NCBI GenBank assembly: GCA_916613615.1
Contig: OU744735.1
Span: 52,220,082 to 52,284,081 of the forward strand
Direction: 5' to 3'
Length of the DNA: 64,000 bases
From: Steromphala cineraria
Lineage: Eukaryota > Mollusca > Gastropoda > Trochida > Trochidae
The notes under the pieces are model-generated. The model was not told the DNA's origin. It saw nothing but the letters and a program-made list of their open reading frames with translations, and did no database searches. The position numbers and the translations under genes were made by a program. This document shows positions 11,789-22,795 of this stretch, piece after piece (position 1 is the first letter of the stretch; each line of letters begins with the position of its first letter).

Positions 11789-12790
11789 TTACTTTTTTTC
11801 TACTAGCCCAGGCAAATTTCAACTAGCATTGGGCTACCGGGCTAGTGGTTATTTCGGACACTGGTGGCAGATCCAAGATTTTTGAATAACTGATTTCAAA
11901 CAGGGGGAGGGGGAACCTCTGAACCTCACAAATGACATTGGATTGAATTTCAGAAGTATGAAATAAGCTTGAAACTTCAGATTCTTTTCAAATCAAACTC
12001 TTTCAAAGGCCTTATTCATGAATTGAAGTAATTTAACTTTTTTACATTCAATTTGCATGCAAACCTAACCTAAACTTTTTCATACAAACTAAAAGATTAG
12101 AGCTTCAACTTCAAAGACATCATAAGAGTGATAAGTTTCAGTTAATTTAATTTTTACAAATAATGAAATGAATATCTCCATTGCATAGTATACTACTTCT
12201 TTACAAATTAATGAAGAATCACAAGTGGAAGTTTATCTCAATTTTCTTTGAACGTTTCACATAAAAGGTAAATCACTTGCACTGAAAAGATACAAATTAT
12301 TTGAGTAAAACATTAATTAGCTCCTTCCTGCAAAGAAATGTGTACTTTAGAAAGAGGATAAATCACAATCAAGTTTGCAATCTCTGAACATTGTCTAGAC
12401 AGCCAAGCAAATGGTGTCGTAAACTGTGATTACCTCCCTTTAATCGCTTTAATCACTCTCACCCACCCACTTTATTTGAGTGATACATTAATGTTTATTT
12501 TCTCTGCATTCTCGGTGCTCATCAAAAAACATGAAAACAACCATTTTTAAAATTAAATTTCACTCGGATAGTTTTCAAAAAGATCGTCTGTTAATACTTT
12601 GAATTTGTTCCGAATGTAAACGGCAATTTCATTGGCTATTGTGAAAGATCTGGTAAGGGGAGTAACTCGTGATCACGATATGTGTCGCTGCTCCGGATCA
12701 CTGGTTTTCTAACTTGTGATGGCAAGGTCGAAACGAGGAGTTGCTCGATACGTTTTCACCTTGCCGTGGGAAGATGATTGAACGATACAC
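11789..12790. other. Stomatin-block flank joined to ankyrin block 1; no gene seen
   Basis: 11789 to about 12300 matches 63487-64000 almost base for base and should correspond to stomatin intron. From about 12300 to 12790 the sequence is AT-rich and has no counterpart in the window. Homology to ankyrin block 2 (33090 onward) begins near 12790 with CTTTTCTAAT.CACCTATTC. I see no coding or RNA gene. Confidence 0.5.
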
Positions 12791-12901
12791 ATCAACTTTT
12801 CTAATTCACCTATTCTTTTCTGCACATCCACACAAGTCAGGTGTAGAGATTTTCAACTTTAGCAAACCAACGGAGTTTTAAAAACTTTTGAGAAATGTTT
12901 A

Positions 12902-12974
12902 CGACCAAAGTGGAAATCAAACCAGGGGCCTTAATGTTGCGATGCAACGCATCTATCACCTGAGCTACTGAGGC
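12902..12974 (-). repeat. tRNA-like sequence (SINE-head type), copy 1
   Basis: On the minus strand it reads GCCTCAGTAGCTCAGGTGAT (A-box-like) and then CCTGGTTTGATTTCC (B-box-like), in a 73-nt span. The acceptor arms do not pair and the anticodon arm is irregular, so it is not a working tRNA gene. The same sequence is at 33211-33283, upstream of ankyrin copy 2. Confidence 0.5.
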
Positions 12975-13075
12975 TTGATACAGACAGCGGAAATTTTTGT
13001 TGTGTCATGTCTAGGTTGTTGTATTTTCCTATATAAGCTTATGTATAGGTACTAGTTTGAGTGGGGTATAAGTCA

Positions 13076-13222
13076 GATATATCCACCCTTACCTCGGTGC
13101 ATCACTCAATTTACATCATGTTTTAATCGTGATCTGAGGCGTAGAGTAGCGGAGCCGAGGAGACTCACGATTCCAACAGGAGGTATATTGAGCGATACAC
13201 CTCGGGAAGTGAGGGTATATCT
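13076..13222. repeat. Long inverted repeat upstream of ankyrin copy 1
   Basis: Two arms of about 60-70 bp (ATATATCCACCCTTACCTCG ... CCTCGGGAAGTGAGGGTATA) around a loop of about 35 bp containing GTAGAGTAGCGGAGCCGAGG. It is conserved at the same place in copies 2 and 3. Probably an old foldback element, now part of the upstream region. Confidence 0.75.
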
Positions 13223-13269
13223 ATTACTTACCCTCTGATAGATGTATAATGACACAGTTCCCAGGACTG

Positions 13270-13280
13270 GATATATAAAT
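13270..13280 (+). promoter_or_regulatory. TATA-like box upstream of ankyrin copy 1
   Basis: GGATATATAAAT lies in a block conserved in all three copies (GTGCCCAGGACTGGATATAT in copies 2 and 3, about 33557 and 48600), about 440 bp before the exon 1 ATG. An upstream untranslated exon is possible, because TTGATTTCTAG just before exon 1 could be an acceptor. Position and sequence are the only evidence. Confidence 0.25.
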
Positions 13281-13715
13281 GTAGATGTGCACAAATATAA
13301 GATCAAACCAACTGCAAAAGTACACATTTTCGCTTAATCCATTGCGGAATTTGAATCAATAGCTTTAGAGCTCTTATTTGAAGGGATATCATGACTAAAT
13401 CTAAATGACATAAAATCAGTAGACAGATCATATCCGATAACGAAGGTTTTGCAAAATGTCATTTTCTTTTTTTTAATTTGGTTAAAATGTAGTGCAGAAC
13501 CTTATCATATTAAAATATTATAAGATAAAATTAGAAATTAAAGAAACATAGCAAAGATATGTCTCGCTATAAATCCGCCTTGCAAAACCACGACTATTTC
13601 AGATACATGATCTTTTCATCTCTAGTTGAGGCATATTGGTTAAATTGGGTGTTTGATTTTAATGCATATGCATATGTTGATTTCTAGAGTTCTAGGGGAC
13701 ACAACTACTGTCATA

Positions 13716-13968
13716 ATGAACAACATTCTGCTGTTCATATCTGTGCTTCTTTCTAAAAATATTCTTAAAACAATTGGTCAGGAAACAGTCCAGCCGTATG
13801 GACCAAAAATGTGTGAACTTCTCTTTGAAAGGACCAAAGGCTGCTCAGATTACAGGTTTGATAAGGAACAGTTAATTTGCCATATCGCTTTTAGTGTTCC
13901 AACTTCAAACTTAGGCTGTGGGAAGGCCAAAGACTCCAAGGGTTTAACAACAGCATCATCACAACCAG
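13716..13968 (+). CDS. Ankyrin gene copy 1, exon 1: hydrophobic N-terminus plus Cys4 module
   Basis: Codes 84 residues and ends in phase 1 at CAACCAG|GTAAAC. I chose ATG 13716 (MNNILLFISVLLSK) because the three paralogues share it and TTTCTAG upstream may be a splice acceptor; an in-frame upstream ATG also exists. Residues 4-12 form a short hydrophobic stretch that could be a signal peptide core. Cysteines 33, 43, 55 and 68 are kept in all copies, as are ERTKGC and the FDK motif. The exon is exactly 253 nt in all three copies while its flanks carry many indels, which argues for coding constraint. I do not recognise the Cys module. It joins in frame to the ankyrin exon at 17153. Confidence 0.65.
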
Positions 13969-14847
13969 GTAAACTATTTCAAAACTACAAAAGATGGATA
14001 TTTTGTTATGGATATTTTCATATTTCAGAAAGTCTTCTGCAATAACAACCCTTGTTAAAAGGTATAGGCGTTCATAAAAATGTATAATGTGCAAAACATA
14101 TAATTTTTCAGATAATTTCATGTACAAACCATTGTTTACAACATTTATTTATTTATTGACATGAATAACACTTGTTATTGAAATGACTCTGAAATGATTA
14201 ATTCTGAATTGTCTATTATTAAGCTTTTCAGGTCTTTTCAATCAGTGGTTCATTTTGGACAATTGTATGTGTGTCGCTAATCGAATTACTTCCACGATGC
14301 ATTGGTGCACTTTGCCAGTAAACTCTAAGATCAATTTAAACTTTTACCATATCATTATTCCTACTTAGCATCCTTCAGCCACGTCAGGACATTCAAAATT
14401 TCTCCTCTATCATACACTTGTATCTCTTAACCAGGGGAAACTTATCAACTTATTATAAAACAAGTAGCAAATTGTAGATCTTGCTTGGCATGATGAAAAT
14501 ATATACTTTGTATACCGAGAATGAAAGAATATATTCAATTTAACTTAGATATAAAAGTTAAAAGTAAGCATGTTGATTGCCGAGTAAGACAGTATGAGCT
14601 AAATGCTGAAATTGAGAGCCTTTCGTTGCTGAAAAATCCCTTAATGATATTGATTAGTATCAAAACATTACAGCTGCATACATTAAGTTTGCTCACTTGC
14701 AAGTTCGAATATCATGTAATTTGAGTTTGAAATATGATGTCAATCAAATAAATTTAGCAGCAATGACCAAAACATGCCCAATCTCAAAGCATATTTTGAG
14801 ATGGTACAGAAGTTAAATTTGGCACGGGAAAATAGGCAGATTATAAG

Positions 14848-15002
14848 AATAATCAACGAGTTGCGAGGAATTACAGGTTATCTGTCCTGAGTTAATAATT
14901 GTGAAAAACTCCGAGCTTCAGCGAGGAGTTTGACACAATAATTCACGAGGGACAGATAATCCGTAATTCCGAGCACTGAGTTGGTTATTGTGTTTCCTAC
15001 CC
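14848..15002. repeat. Imperfect palindrome of about 150 bp
   Basis: The left arm AATAATCAACGAGTTGCGAG.. pairs with the right arm ..CACTGAGTTGGTTATTGTG. Shared inner blocks are GGAATTAC.G.TTATCTGTCC and AATTATTGTG. It can fold into one long hairpin, as expected of a foldback or MITE-type element. Confidence 0.75.
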
Positions 15003-15049
15003 AAGATCAGTTTAATGCGAAAAAACTTGGGGGAAAAAGAGTTACATTA

Positions 15050-15768
15050 AAAAATAGAGTCTTGGGCTCTGTAGCTCATCAGGCTTTACATTTGATTTCG
15101 CTATAGGGTGTGGACAATGTGGTGCCCCCTTAGTAGGGGCCATGGGGCCACCAAAGCTACAATTTATAATCCTCACTAGATAAGGAGTCTGTACACACAG
15201 TTTTAGCTTTCTAGGCCTTATGCTTCTGGAGAAAAAGATAAACATTTAAGCTCTCTTGGGCTTCTGCTTCTGGAGAAGAAGATGAAAATAAGTGTTAAGG
15301 GCGTGGCCCCTGTGGCCCTAAATTGGGGTCCCAGGGTCACCAAAGTTACAAATCAGAATCCCCACATGCCAAGGTACCTGTACACACAATTTCAGCTCTC
15401 TAGTCTAGAGTCATTGGTTTTTGAGAAGACGACGAACATAGGTGTTAAGGGTGTGGCCCCTGTGGCCCTTAATTGGGGTCACAGGGTCACAAAAGTTACA
15501 AATTAGAATCCCCATATGCCAAGGTGCCTGTACATAAAATTGCAGCTTTCTGGGGCTTCTGCTTCTGGAGAAGAAGATGAAAATAAGTTTTAAGGGCGTG
15601 GCCCCTTTCGCCCTAAATTGAGGTCACAGGGTCACCAAAGTTACAAATCAGAATCCCCACATGCCAAGGTACCTGTACACACAAATTCGGCTCTCTAGTG
15701 TATATGGTTTATGAGGAGAAGTCGAAAGTGTCCAAATTTTCTGCCTATCAGGCCTGATGAGCTAAAAA
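15050..15768 (+). mobile_element. Pearl-like element in intron of ankyrin copy 1
   Basis: Left end AATAGAGTCTTGGGCTCTGT then AGCTCATCAGGC. About four diverged core units with CACAGGGTCACAAAAGTTAC. Right end CAGGCCTGATGAGCTAAAAA. There is no ACGG microsatellite. The core is a different subfamily from the one at 5461 and 9712. Confidence 0.7.
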
Positions 15769-17152
15769 CTACGCTTGGCCGGTAAAGTACAAATTGTACT
15801 CATACGCCATTCATAATTTTGCTCACTACTTCAGGGTGGGCGGCTCTAAGTAGTTCGCAACTTACGCTCTAATTTGAAATAGTTAATAATTTTGATGTCA
15901 CATTTATCTAAAAAATGATTGTCTCATATGATAAAAACCCTTGTTATTTACCGCGCACAACCAAAAAGCAATGGTAAGACGTCGATAGCTTTCGTTACGT
16001 TTGACAAGCCTAGAGCAATGTTATGACGTCACTATTTGACATCATGTTTAATGACGTCATAAAGCTATGACGTAACAACAATTCGGCCGGTGACTCTCCA
16101 AAACAGTGCCGCCTTGAAAATTTAAAATTGTATTTACGGCAAAGAAAACGTCAGAAGGTCTTGATTTCCCATTAATAATGTTGTTGTAAGTTGTGAATTT
16201 TGCAATTTCAGTATAAGATTTTTCATCTTTATCTTGCAACTGAAATAAAAGGTCCAAGTGAATCATGAATGGGTGCAAAAAAGTTCTGTCAACCAATCAA
16301 AAGGCGAGTTATTTTAAGAATAACTGTAATTCCCATGACCATTATGAAAACTTTAATGCCCGGGTTATCCTTGCCCGCTTGGGTAAGAAAGGGTCATATT
16401 TTTCAAATTTTGCTTTTCTTATTGTCCGATTGAATGTATCGACTCTCTGAGAAAAATATTGTCATCATTACATTGACTGAGCTACAAGAAATAAATTTGT
16501 CTAAGGCCTGAAGCTGTTGAAGGATTTTGACATGAAAAATAAATAATGCTGTTTTCAAATGTTGTACTCCTTGTCTCTTCCTGATCTGCACATTTTCAAC
16601 GTTAACTGTTTGGTATGAGATACGAATATGTTAACACAATTATGAATCTTAACTATCATAGTAAAATTCCAACATGATGCATTTCTTGCAATGCTAAGAT
16701 GTCTCATAGACATGTGTACTAGAATACGCAACTAAGTGAAAAAAATTATGGTGAGCACTGTTATTACCTCGTATAGAATAGTTTAGGACATATCTACATG
16801 TTCTTACCACTGTTGTAATTCGAGCACTTTCCTGGCTTAAGAGGAACAGGGGAAAGACTGATTGGATACAGTCCGCAAAGCGGAAAATTCATCTTTTGAA
16901 AGTACCATAGTTATGTCTGATTTTTCGGTGAAATAAGCGCACACATGATTAAATGAGGCAGATATTTGTATTTTATATGCTGCAGCTAGGGATATACTGG
17001 ATTATTATGAAACCCTCTTGTTTAAACATAGTCTTTAGATGCAGGAAATATGATTTCATACTCTTTTAGGGGGAGAATGAACTTTTGGGTGGCCGTCAGG
17101 GTTCTTACCCAATATATGTAATTTCTAAAGATCACCACTTTACCCACTACAG
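15769..17152. other. Rest of intron 1, ankyrin copy 1
   Basis: 15769-16395 is insert sequence as described. 16396-17152 aligns to the end of intron 1 in copy 2 (37010-37693), and 17019-17152 is almost identical to 55086-55226 of copy 3. It ends in the acceptor TTTACCCACTACAG. No gene seen. Confidence 0.6.
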
Positions 17153-17973
17153 ACCTGGCAGACCTGGCAGAACCCATGTGCCCTGCAGATGACGTTGAAG
17201 CTTTGCTTGAGGCCTGTAAGAACGGAGATCTTGAGGTGGTGAAGAAGCTTGTGTGCCAGGGGAAGGTCGGGGTCAACTGTGGAGATATTCAGGGAATGAC
17301 AGCTATCATGTGTTCAGATAGGAACAGAGACATTTTTGATTTTCTTATTCATGAACATGCCGATGTTTCGGCTTGTGATGAAAATGGTAACAATGTTCTT
17401 CATAGTGCATGTATGAGCGGAAGCCTTTATATCATAAAGACACTACTCGATGATAAGAAGATGGACATCGAGTGTGAAACTGACAATGGGGAATCTCCTT
17501 TGGCACTTGCTACATTTGGTGGACACGTGGCAGCTGTTAAACTGTTGAAGGACAGAGGAGCTGATTTTGAAGCACTAGATGAGGACCATGAGACTATCCT
17601 TCATTACGCTGCTGCAGGAGGTCATGTAGACATGATGAGGTATCTTCTGTCATTGAACATCTGTGACATAGAAAGTCGAGGAAAGAATGGGGAAACTCCT
17701 ATTATGAGGGCTGTCGAGGCAGACAGCATAGCACTTGTTAATTTTCTTCTAAAAAAAGGAGCCAATCTGACTTCAACGAGTGATATAGGGTGTAATGTGC
17801 TACACTCTGCTAGTCGTTCTGACAGTATAAAGATGTTTAAGTATCTGCTTTCATTTAATGAATTGAAGGGTTATGAAAGAATGAAAGATAGAAAGGGAAT
17901 CACACCTGTTCAACTTGCGAAGACAAGGGGCAGAATCGACATTGAATCATTAATAAAATCAGGAAACCATTAA
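17153..17973 (+). CDS. Ankyrin gene copy 1, exon 2: ankyrin repeats
   Basis: Acceptor TACCCACTACAG precedes ACCTGGCAG. The G left over from exon 1 plus AC makes Asp, giving DLADLAEPMCPADDVEALLE in frame. In the joined 357-residue protein, ankyrin repeats lie at about 97-130, 131-163, 164-197, 198-230, 231-264, 265-297 and 298-333, with a half repeat to 357. Typical cores are visible (ESPLALATFGGHVAAVKLL, ETILHYAAAGGHVDM). Ankyrin repeats bind proteins, and no catalytic residue is evident. A copy could in principle start at M93 (17176) and be cytosolic. The frame is open to TAA 17971. Copies 2 and 3 are paralogues; this one has an extra Asp-Leu-Ala relative to copy 2. Confidence 0.8.
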
Positions 17974-18339
17974 AAGCTTAAGCAAAGAAAACTCCTACGA
18001 TATAGTCAAAACCATCGTGTGCCATTGATATATCTCTCCACATAAAACTGAATCATGAACAACTTCATGCCATTACATGCTATTTCCGTCTGACTCACTG
18101 TAACCCCTTAATTGTCTGTTAATTATCTCTCGACAATATCATTTTATATTAGTATGCTTATATTGTGCTATGTGTTTTAAGGGCATGATCCCTGTGGTTC
18201 ATATAAGGGGTCACAGGATCATCAAAGCTACAAATTAAATGCCTCACTAGTCAAGGAGTATGTACACAAGGTTTCAGCTTTCTAAGGCTTACGTTCCTGG
18301 AGAAGAAGATGAAAATATGTTTTAAGGCCATTATTAGGA
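17974..18339 (+). other. 3' flank of ankyrin copy 1 with Pearl-like remnant
   Basis: 17974-18175 matches the sequence after copies 2 and 3 (CATGAACAACTTCATGCCA). 18176 to about 18335 is one core unit of a Pearl-like element (CACAGGATCATCAAAGCTAC, GTCAAGGAGTATGTACACAA). It then changes abruptly into minus-strand LINE sequence. The same fusion follows copy 3 at about 56400. Confidence 0.6.
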
Positions 18340-19236
18340 GCCACAAGTATTACTAGGTCTAACTGCATCTTGAGGTCGAAAGATTTCATGATGCCATGCA
18401 TGGTAATTACGAGTTGGCTTTCGCAGTAGTGACCAGATCTGAAACCATGTTGCAGGGATGTCAAGATGCTGTGTTTCTCCAGATGTTGTGTTTGCATAAG
18501 ATGTGTTCCAAGGTTCTGCATAGGACGCTTCAAAGAGACTGGTCGGTAGTTAATTGTTGCGTGTTTGTCACCTTTTTTTAATACAGGAGTGATGTTAGCA
18601 TCTCTCCAGTCTGATGGTAGGGTGCCTGTATAGTATCCAAGCTGTGCTGAAAGATGTTGGCAAGGCATAGTTCTGTTTCCGCTGCACATAGTTTTAGTAT
18701 CCAGTTTGGGATGTTGTCTGGTCCACTGGTTTTACTGCGTTGGTGTTTCGAAGAAGTTTACAAACGCCTGCATGTGGATGCCAGAAATAGGCGGGTAGTT
18801 TGGTTGAGGTAGGGTTGGAAGTCGTTCTTTTGGATTCTCTTTTGTAAAAACGGATTGGAATTGCTTGTTCAGTAGGTTTGCTTTTTTTATTGTCCTGGTA
18901 TAAGGTCCCACTGTCTTTATTCCGGCTCCTCCGATGTTGTCTTTCCTGCGATTCTTTATGTATACCCAAAAGCTTTTGTTGTTTCCTCCTCCTAGTGACC
19001 TCTCCATGATGTAATTCACATAGTTCCAGTGTGCTTTTCTGGCTTCTTTCTGAGTAATACGCTCACTCTCCCGATATTTGTCCCAATCTTCTTCCTTGTT
19101 TTATTCTTTGCCTTTACAAACAGTTTGTGTTTCGTTCTTTTCTTCTTTTGTGTCTTGTTTGTGATCCATGGTATAATATGCTGTTTTGATGTAGTTTTCG
19201 ATTGGATTTTATTTACCATTATTTCTTTTAAGCCAT

Positions 19237-19478
19237 AATAATAATAATAAATGTGCATTTGTAGCGCACCTTTTCCATGTACAAGGTACATGCTCAAAGC
19301 GCTGACACAGTTCAGTTATGTACATATGTACAGGGAGGAAAGTAAAGTTCAATTGTAAAATGCAGCAAACAAAAGGGTCTTTAGCAAGCGTTTGAAAGTG
19401 GCAAAGTCAGACGCTGATTTGATGGTTAATGGGAGAGAGTTCCAGTGTAGAGGGGCAGAACTGGCAAAGGATTACCAT
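19237..19478 (-). mobile_element. L2-like LINE 3' end inserted in the LINE fragment
   Basis: The paralogue at about 57520 runs AAGCCATGTCTCAATTC without a gap. Here 242 bp separate AAGCCAT from GTCTCAATTC, with CCAT at both edges. On the minus strand it begins with a WNSLPLTIKSASDFATFKRL-type ORF2 C-terminus, then CAGCGCTTTGAGCATGTACC, and ends in GCGCTACAAATGCACATTTA plus (TTA)n. That is the typical 3' end of L2-like elements, 5'-truncated. Confidence 0.7.
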
Positions 19479-19699
19479 GTCTCAATTCTGTCCATTTCTC
19501 TTCGACTATGTTGTTTGTTTCTATTACCTTGTCGCTGAGTGTTGTTATTTTCTGTTCAGTCTCTAGGTTTGCTTTCTTGAATATGTGTATTGTCCTTCTC
19601 TTTGGTTTATTGTAGGAAGGTTTGATATCAGAGTCAAGTATCACCATATAATGGTCGGAAATGTCAGAAACAGTGTCGCAGGTCTTCACCAGGCTGGGG

Positions 19700-21335
19700 T
19701 GGTTTGTGATGTACAGATCAAGGATGTTTCCCTTTCTGGTTTGTGATGTATAGATCAACGATGTTTCCCTTTCTGGTTTGTGATGTACAGATCAAGGATG
19801 TTTCCCTCTCTGGTTTGTGATGTATAGATCAACGATGTTTCCCTTTCTGGTTTGTGATGTATAGATCAACGATGTTTCTCTTTCTGGTTTGTGATGTATA
19901 GATCAACGATGTTTCCCTTTCTGGTTTGTGATGTATAGATCAACGATGTTCCCCTCTCTGGTTTGTGATGTATAGATCAACGATGTTTCCCTTTCTGGTT
20001 TGTGATGTATAGATCAAAGATGTTTCCCTCTCTGGTTTGTGATGTATAGATCAACGATGTTTCCCTTTCTGGTTTGTGATGTATAGATCATTGATGTTTC
20101 CCTCTCTGGTTTGTGATGTATAGATCAACGATGTTTCCCTTTCTGGTTTGTGATGTATAGATCAACGATGTTTCCCTCTCTGGTTTGTGATGTATAGATC
20201 AACGATGTTTCCCTTTCTGGTTTGTGATGTATAGAACAAAGATGTCTCCCTCTCTGGTTTGTGATGTATAGATCAACGATGTTTCCCTCTCTGGTTTGTG
20301 ATGTATAGATCAACGATGTTTCCCTTTCTGGTTTGTGATGTATAGATCAACGATGTTTCCCTTTCTGGTTTGTGATGTATAGATCAACGATGTTTCCCTT
20401 TCTGGTTTGTGATGTATAGATCAACGATGTTTCCCTCTCTGGTTTGTGATGTATAGATCAACGATGTTTCCCTTTCTGGTTTGTGATGTATAGATCAAAG
20501 ATGTCTCCCTCTCTGGTTTGTGATGTATAGATCAACGATGTCTCCCTTTCTGGTTTGTGATGTATAGATCAACGATGTTTCCCTCTCTGGTTTGTGATGT
20601 ATAGATCAACGATGTTTTCCTTTCTGGTTTGTGATGTATAGATCAACGATGTTTCCCTTTCTGGTTTGTGATGTATAGATCAAAGATGTCTCCCTCTCTG
20701 GTTTGTGATGTATAGATCAACATTGTTTCCCTTTTTGGTTTGTGATGTATAGATCAAAGATGTCTCCCTCTCTGGTTTGTGATGTATAGATCAAAGATGT
20801 CTCCCTCTCTGGTTTGTGATGTATAGATCAACATTGTTTCCCTTTTTGGTTTGTGATGTATAGATCAAAGATGTCTCCCTCTCTGGTTTGTGATGTATAG
20901 ATCAACGATGTTTCCCTTTCTGGTTTGTGATGTATAGATCAACGATGTTTCCCTTTCTGGTTTGTGATGTATAGATCAAGGATGTTCCCCTCTCTGGTTT
21001 GTGATGTATAGATCAACGATGTTTCCCTTTCTGGTTTGTGATGTATAGATCAACGATGTTTCCCTTTCTGGTTTGTGATGTATAGATCAACGATGTTTCC
21101 CTTTCTGGTTTGTGATGTACAGATCAACGATGTTTCCCTCTCTGGTTTGTGATGTATAGATCAACGATGTTCCCCTTTCTGGTTTGTGATGTATAGATCA
21201 ATGATGTTTCCCTTTCTGGTTTGTGATGTATAGACCAACGATGTTTCCCTCTCTGGTTTTTGATGTATAGACCAACGATGTTTCCCTCTCTGGTTTGTGA
21301 TGTATAGATCAACGATGTTTCCCTTACTGGTTAGG
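19700..21335. repeat. 37-bp minisatellite, about 44 units
   Basis: Unit CTGGTTTGTGATGTATAGAT + CAACGATGTTTCCCTTT (37 bp) with small variants (CTCT, AAAGATGTC, TTCCCC). It derives from the LINE endonuclease codons for KGNI.DLYITN. The paralogues at 414-470 and 44820-44870 have one unit. Since 37 is not a multiple of 3 the frame rotates, and most units bring a TGA in one frame, so the array destroys the LINE ORF. Confidence 0.95.
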
Positions 21336-21690
21336 TTCCGCTGCATTTGTTCCAGTCCATGTTCATAAAGCATGTTTAGTAGTTCACTGTGTACTGCTGT
21401 AGTTGCCCCAGGCTTCACTGTGGTTTGGTCCCAATTGATATGAGGCAGGTTGAAATCACCGCCGAAGATGACGTGTTTGTTTTTTTTCGCCAGGATCTGA
21501 CTTGTTCTGTAAGCTGTCAGTGGAGGCGTTCTGGGGTCTTTAATATTAGCCGATGACAAGGGATTTATATCTAGTCAGTATTTCTACCCAAATTAGTTCA
21601 CAGTGTGTGTCTTCTATTTCCTCTGCATTTGCTTGTACGTTTTCGTGGACTAGGACAAAGACGCCACCGCCGTTCTTGTTTCTGTCATTT

Positions 21691-22295
21691 CGGAATACAG
21701 TGCTAGAATGGAATAAAGTACCAGATAATATTCGTACTTCAAAACACATCTCGAAATTTAAAGAAAATATGAATAATTGTACAACTTGTGAACCAAAATA
21801 GTTTTCTTTTTATGAAGGAAAACCATACATTTTGCATAGCAAGTTACGGTATTCGTTAGATTTCGATTTATTCAATAATGCAATGATAACTGACCCTAGG
21901 TGTATGATATATATGTGGCCTCAAGAGCTCTTATCATTATTTTTGGAATGTGCAATAGATCAAAACCAGGGAGGCAAACATTGAAGCGCACATGTAATAT
22001 AAATGTTTCAATACAATCTTAAACTTTTGAGGGAAGTGAAGACCTTCTTATTTTAAAAATGTACATGTATTCAAATTAGTTCAATCATTTATTCATGATA
22101 CCAAACGATTTGTGTAATATGGTTATAAGTGTATATAGTTTTTGTTTTCTGTATCTCTATTGTACCCCTTTAATGTTCAGCATCCGCCATCAATGTGTGT
22201 GTGTGTGTGTGTATTATTCAATATTGTAAATACCGAGTAAAGGGACAACTTGTTCTTAACTTGTTCTTTATCCAATTCTGTGTGAAAATAATATG
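21691..22295 (+). mobile_element. LINE 3' end (plus strand), head-to-head with the minus fragment
   Basis: Begins RNTVLEWNKVPDNIR (the end of an ORF2), with SKHISKFKENM following and a stop at about 21800. The 3'UTR has a (TG)n run at 22195-22211 and ends with GACAACTTGTTC...ATATGTTTAAACC. The same junction with endonuclease sequence occurs at about 787 and about 59644. Confidence 0.6.
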
Positions 22296-22795
22296 TTTAA
22301 ACCAAGCAAAAAGACCATTTAAAACACAATATGAATAATAGAACATTTATTTCGTCAAATATGACACAACATGATAAACAAAATTTAAATTCAAATTTGG
22401 TGTCAACCTGCATGATAGGAATACGCAGACACAAGTTGATAATGGCGACCTTGACCTTATTTTCATGGTCACTACGCTACTTTGACCGCTTTTCAAGCTC
22501 TTGTTAACGTGATTACTCATGAACCATTTTACTCAGAGTCTTCAAATTTGGTGTCAACCTACATGATTAAAATGTGCAGACGCCAGTCGATAATGGTGAC
22601 CAAATCATTTCCTTGCTCTTGGAAACATATAGTTCTTACTTACCTAAAATATTAATTTAATAACAAATCATTTCCTTGCACTTGTATACATATAGGTCTT
22701 GCTTACACAAAAGTTAATTCAAAAAGAAAATAATTTCTTGAACTTGGGTATATATATAGGTCTTGCTTACCTAAATATTTAAATAGGCGAGACTT
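22296..22795. other. Third, truncated copy of stomatin flank (S3)
   Basis: 22318-22385 matches 1900-1955 and 60370-60435 (AACATTTATTTCGTCAAATA). 22615-22790 matches 2620-3400 (ACATATAGGTCTTGCTTACC repeats). No stomatin exon follows. 22390-22614 is an inserted repeat present only here. Confidence 0.6.
22390..22614. repeat. Dispersed element with TCAAATTTGGTGTCAACCT direct repeats
   Basis: TCAAATTTGGTGTCAACCTG + CATGAT occurs at 22393 and again near 22548, each followed by an AGTTGATAATGG or AGTCGATAATGG motif and GACC. It is a tandem-type dispersed repeat with 1.3 units, class unknown. It interrupts the S3 flank. Confidence 0.5.

Larger units (their letters stand above)
14840..16395. mobile_element. 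About 1.55-kb composite insertion in intron 1 of ankyrin copy 1
   Basis: Copy 2 runs without a break from GAAAATAGGCA (about 36970) to GGGCTTATATTTTTCAAATT (about 37012). In copy 1 the same flanks are separated by about 1.55 kb. The insert holds a 150-bp palindrome (14848-15002), a Pearl-like element (15050-15768) and about 600 bp of unassigned sequence with several TGACGTCA-like sites (about 16020-16075). It is probably a nest of elements. Confidence 0.55.
18340..21690 (-). pseudogene. LINE endonuclease + RT fragment (minus strand) with internal array
   Basis: Minus-strand order: endonuclease start near 21690 (NDRNKNGGGVFVLVH), FGGDFNLPHINWDQTTV, then SDHYMVILDSDIKP near 19640, a spacer, and RT start motifs near 18600 (LPSDWRDANITPVLKKGDK, INYRPVSL, QHGFRSGHYCESQL). 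It breaks at 18340 before the catalytic RT motifs. Frames are interrupted by a 37-bp array, an L2-like insertion and stops. Jockey/CR1-type superfamily by motif style; the exact clade is not determined. The RT end is cut off, which for a LINE implies rearrangement rather than 5' truncation. Confidence 0.7.

Noticed and set aside
11487..11885. 132-codon ORF at the end of a Pearl-like element
   Set aside because: It runs through core repeat units and the ACGG microsatellite. A by-product of the repeat.
12902..12974. A functional tRNA gene
   Set aside because: A- and B-box-like blocks are present but the acceptor stem does not pair and the anticodon arm is irregular. Kept only as a tRNA-like repeat.
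17022..17276. Minus-strand ORFs opposite the ankyrin exons (also 37605-37841 and 55096-55383)
   Set aside because: Antisense shadows of exon 2. They do not extend conservation beyond what the sense frame explains.
20125..21312. ORFs of about 60 aa inside the 37-bp array
   Set aside because: They are repeats of one LINE motif in rotating frame and end at the TGA within the unit.
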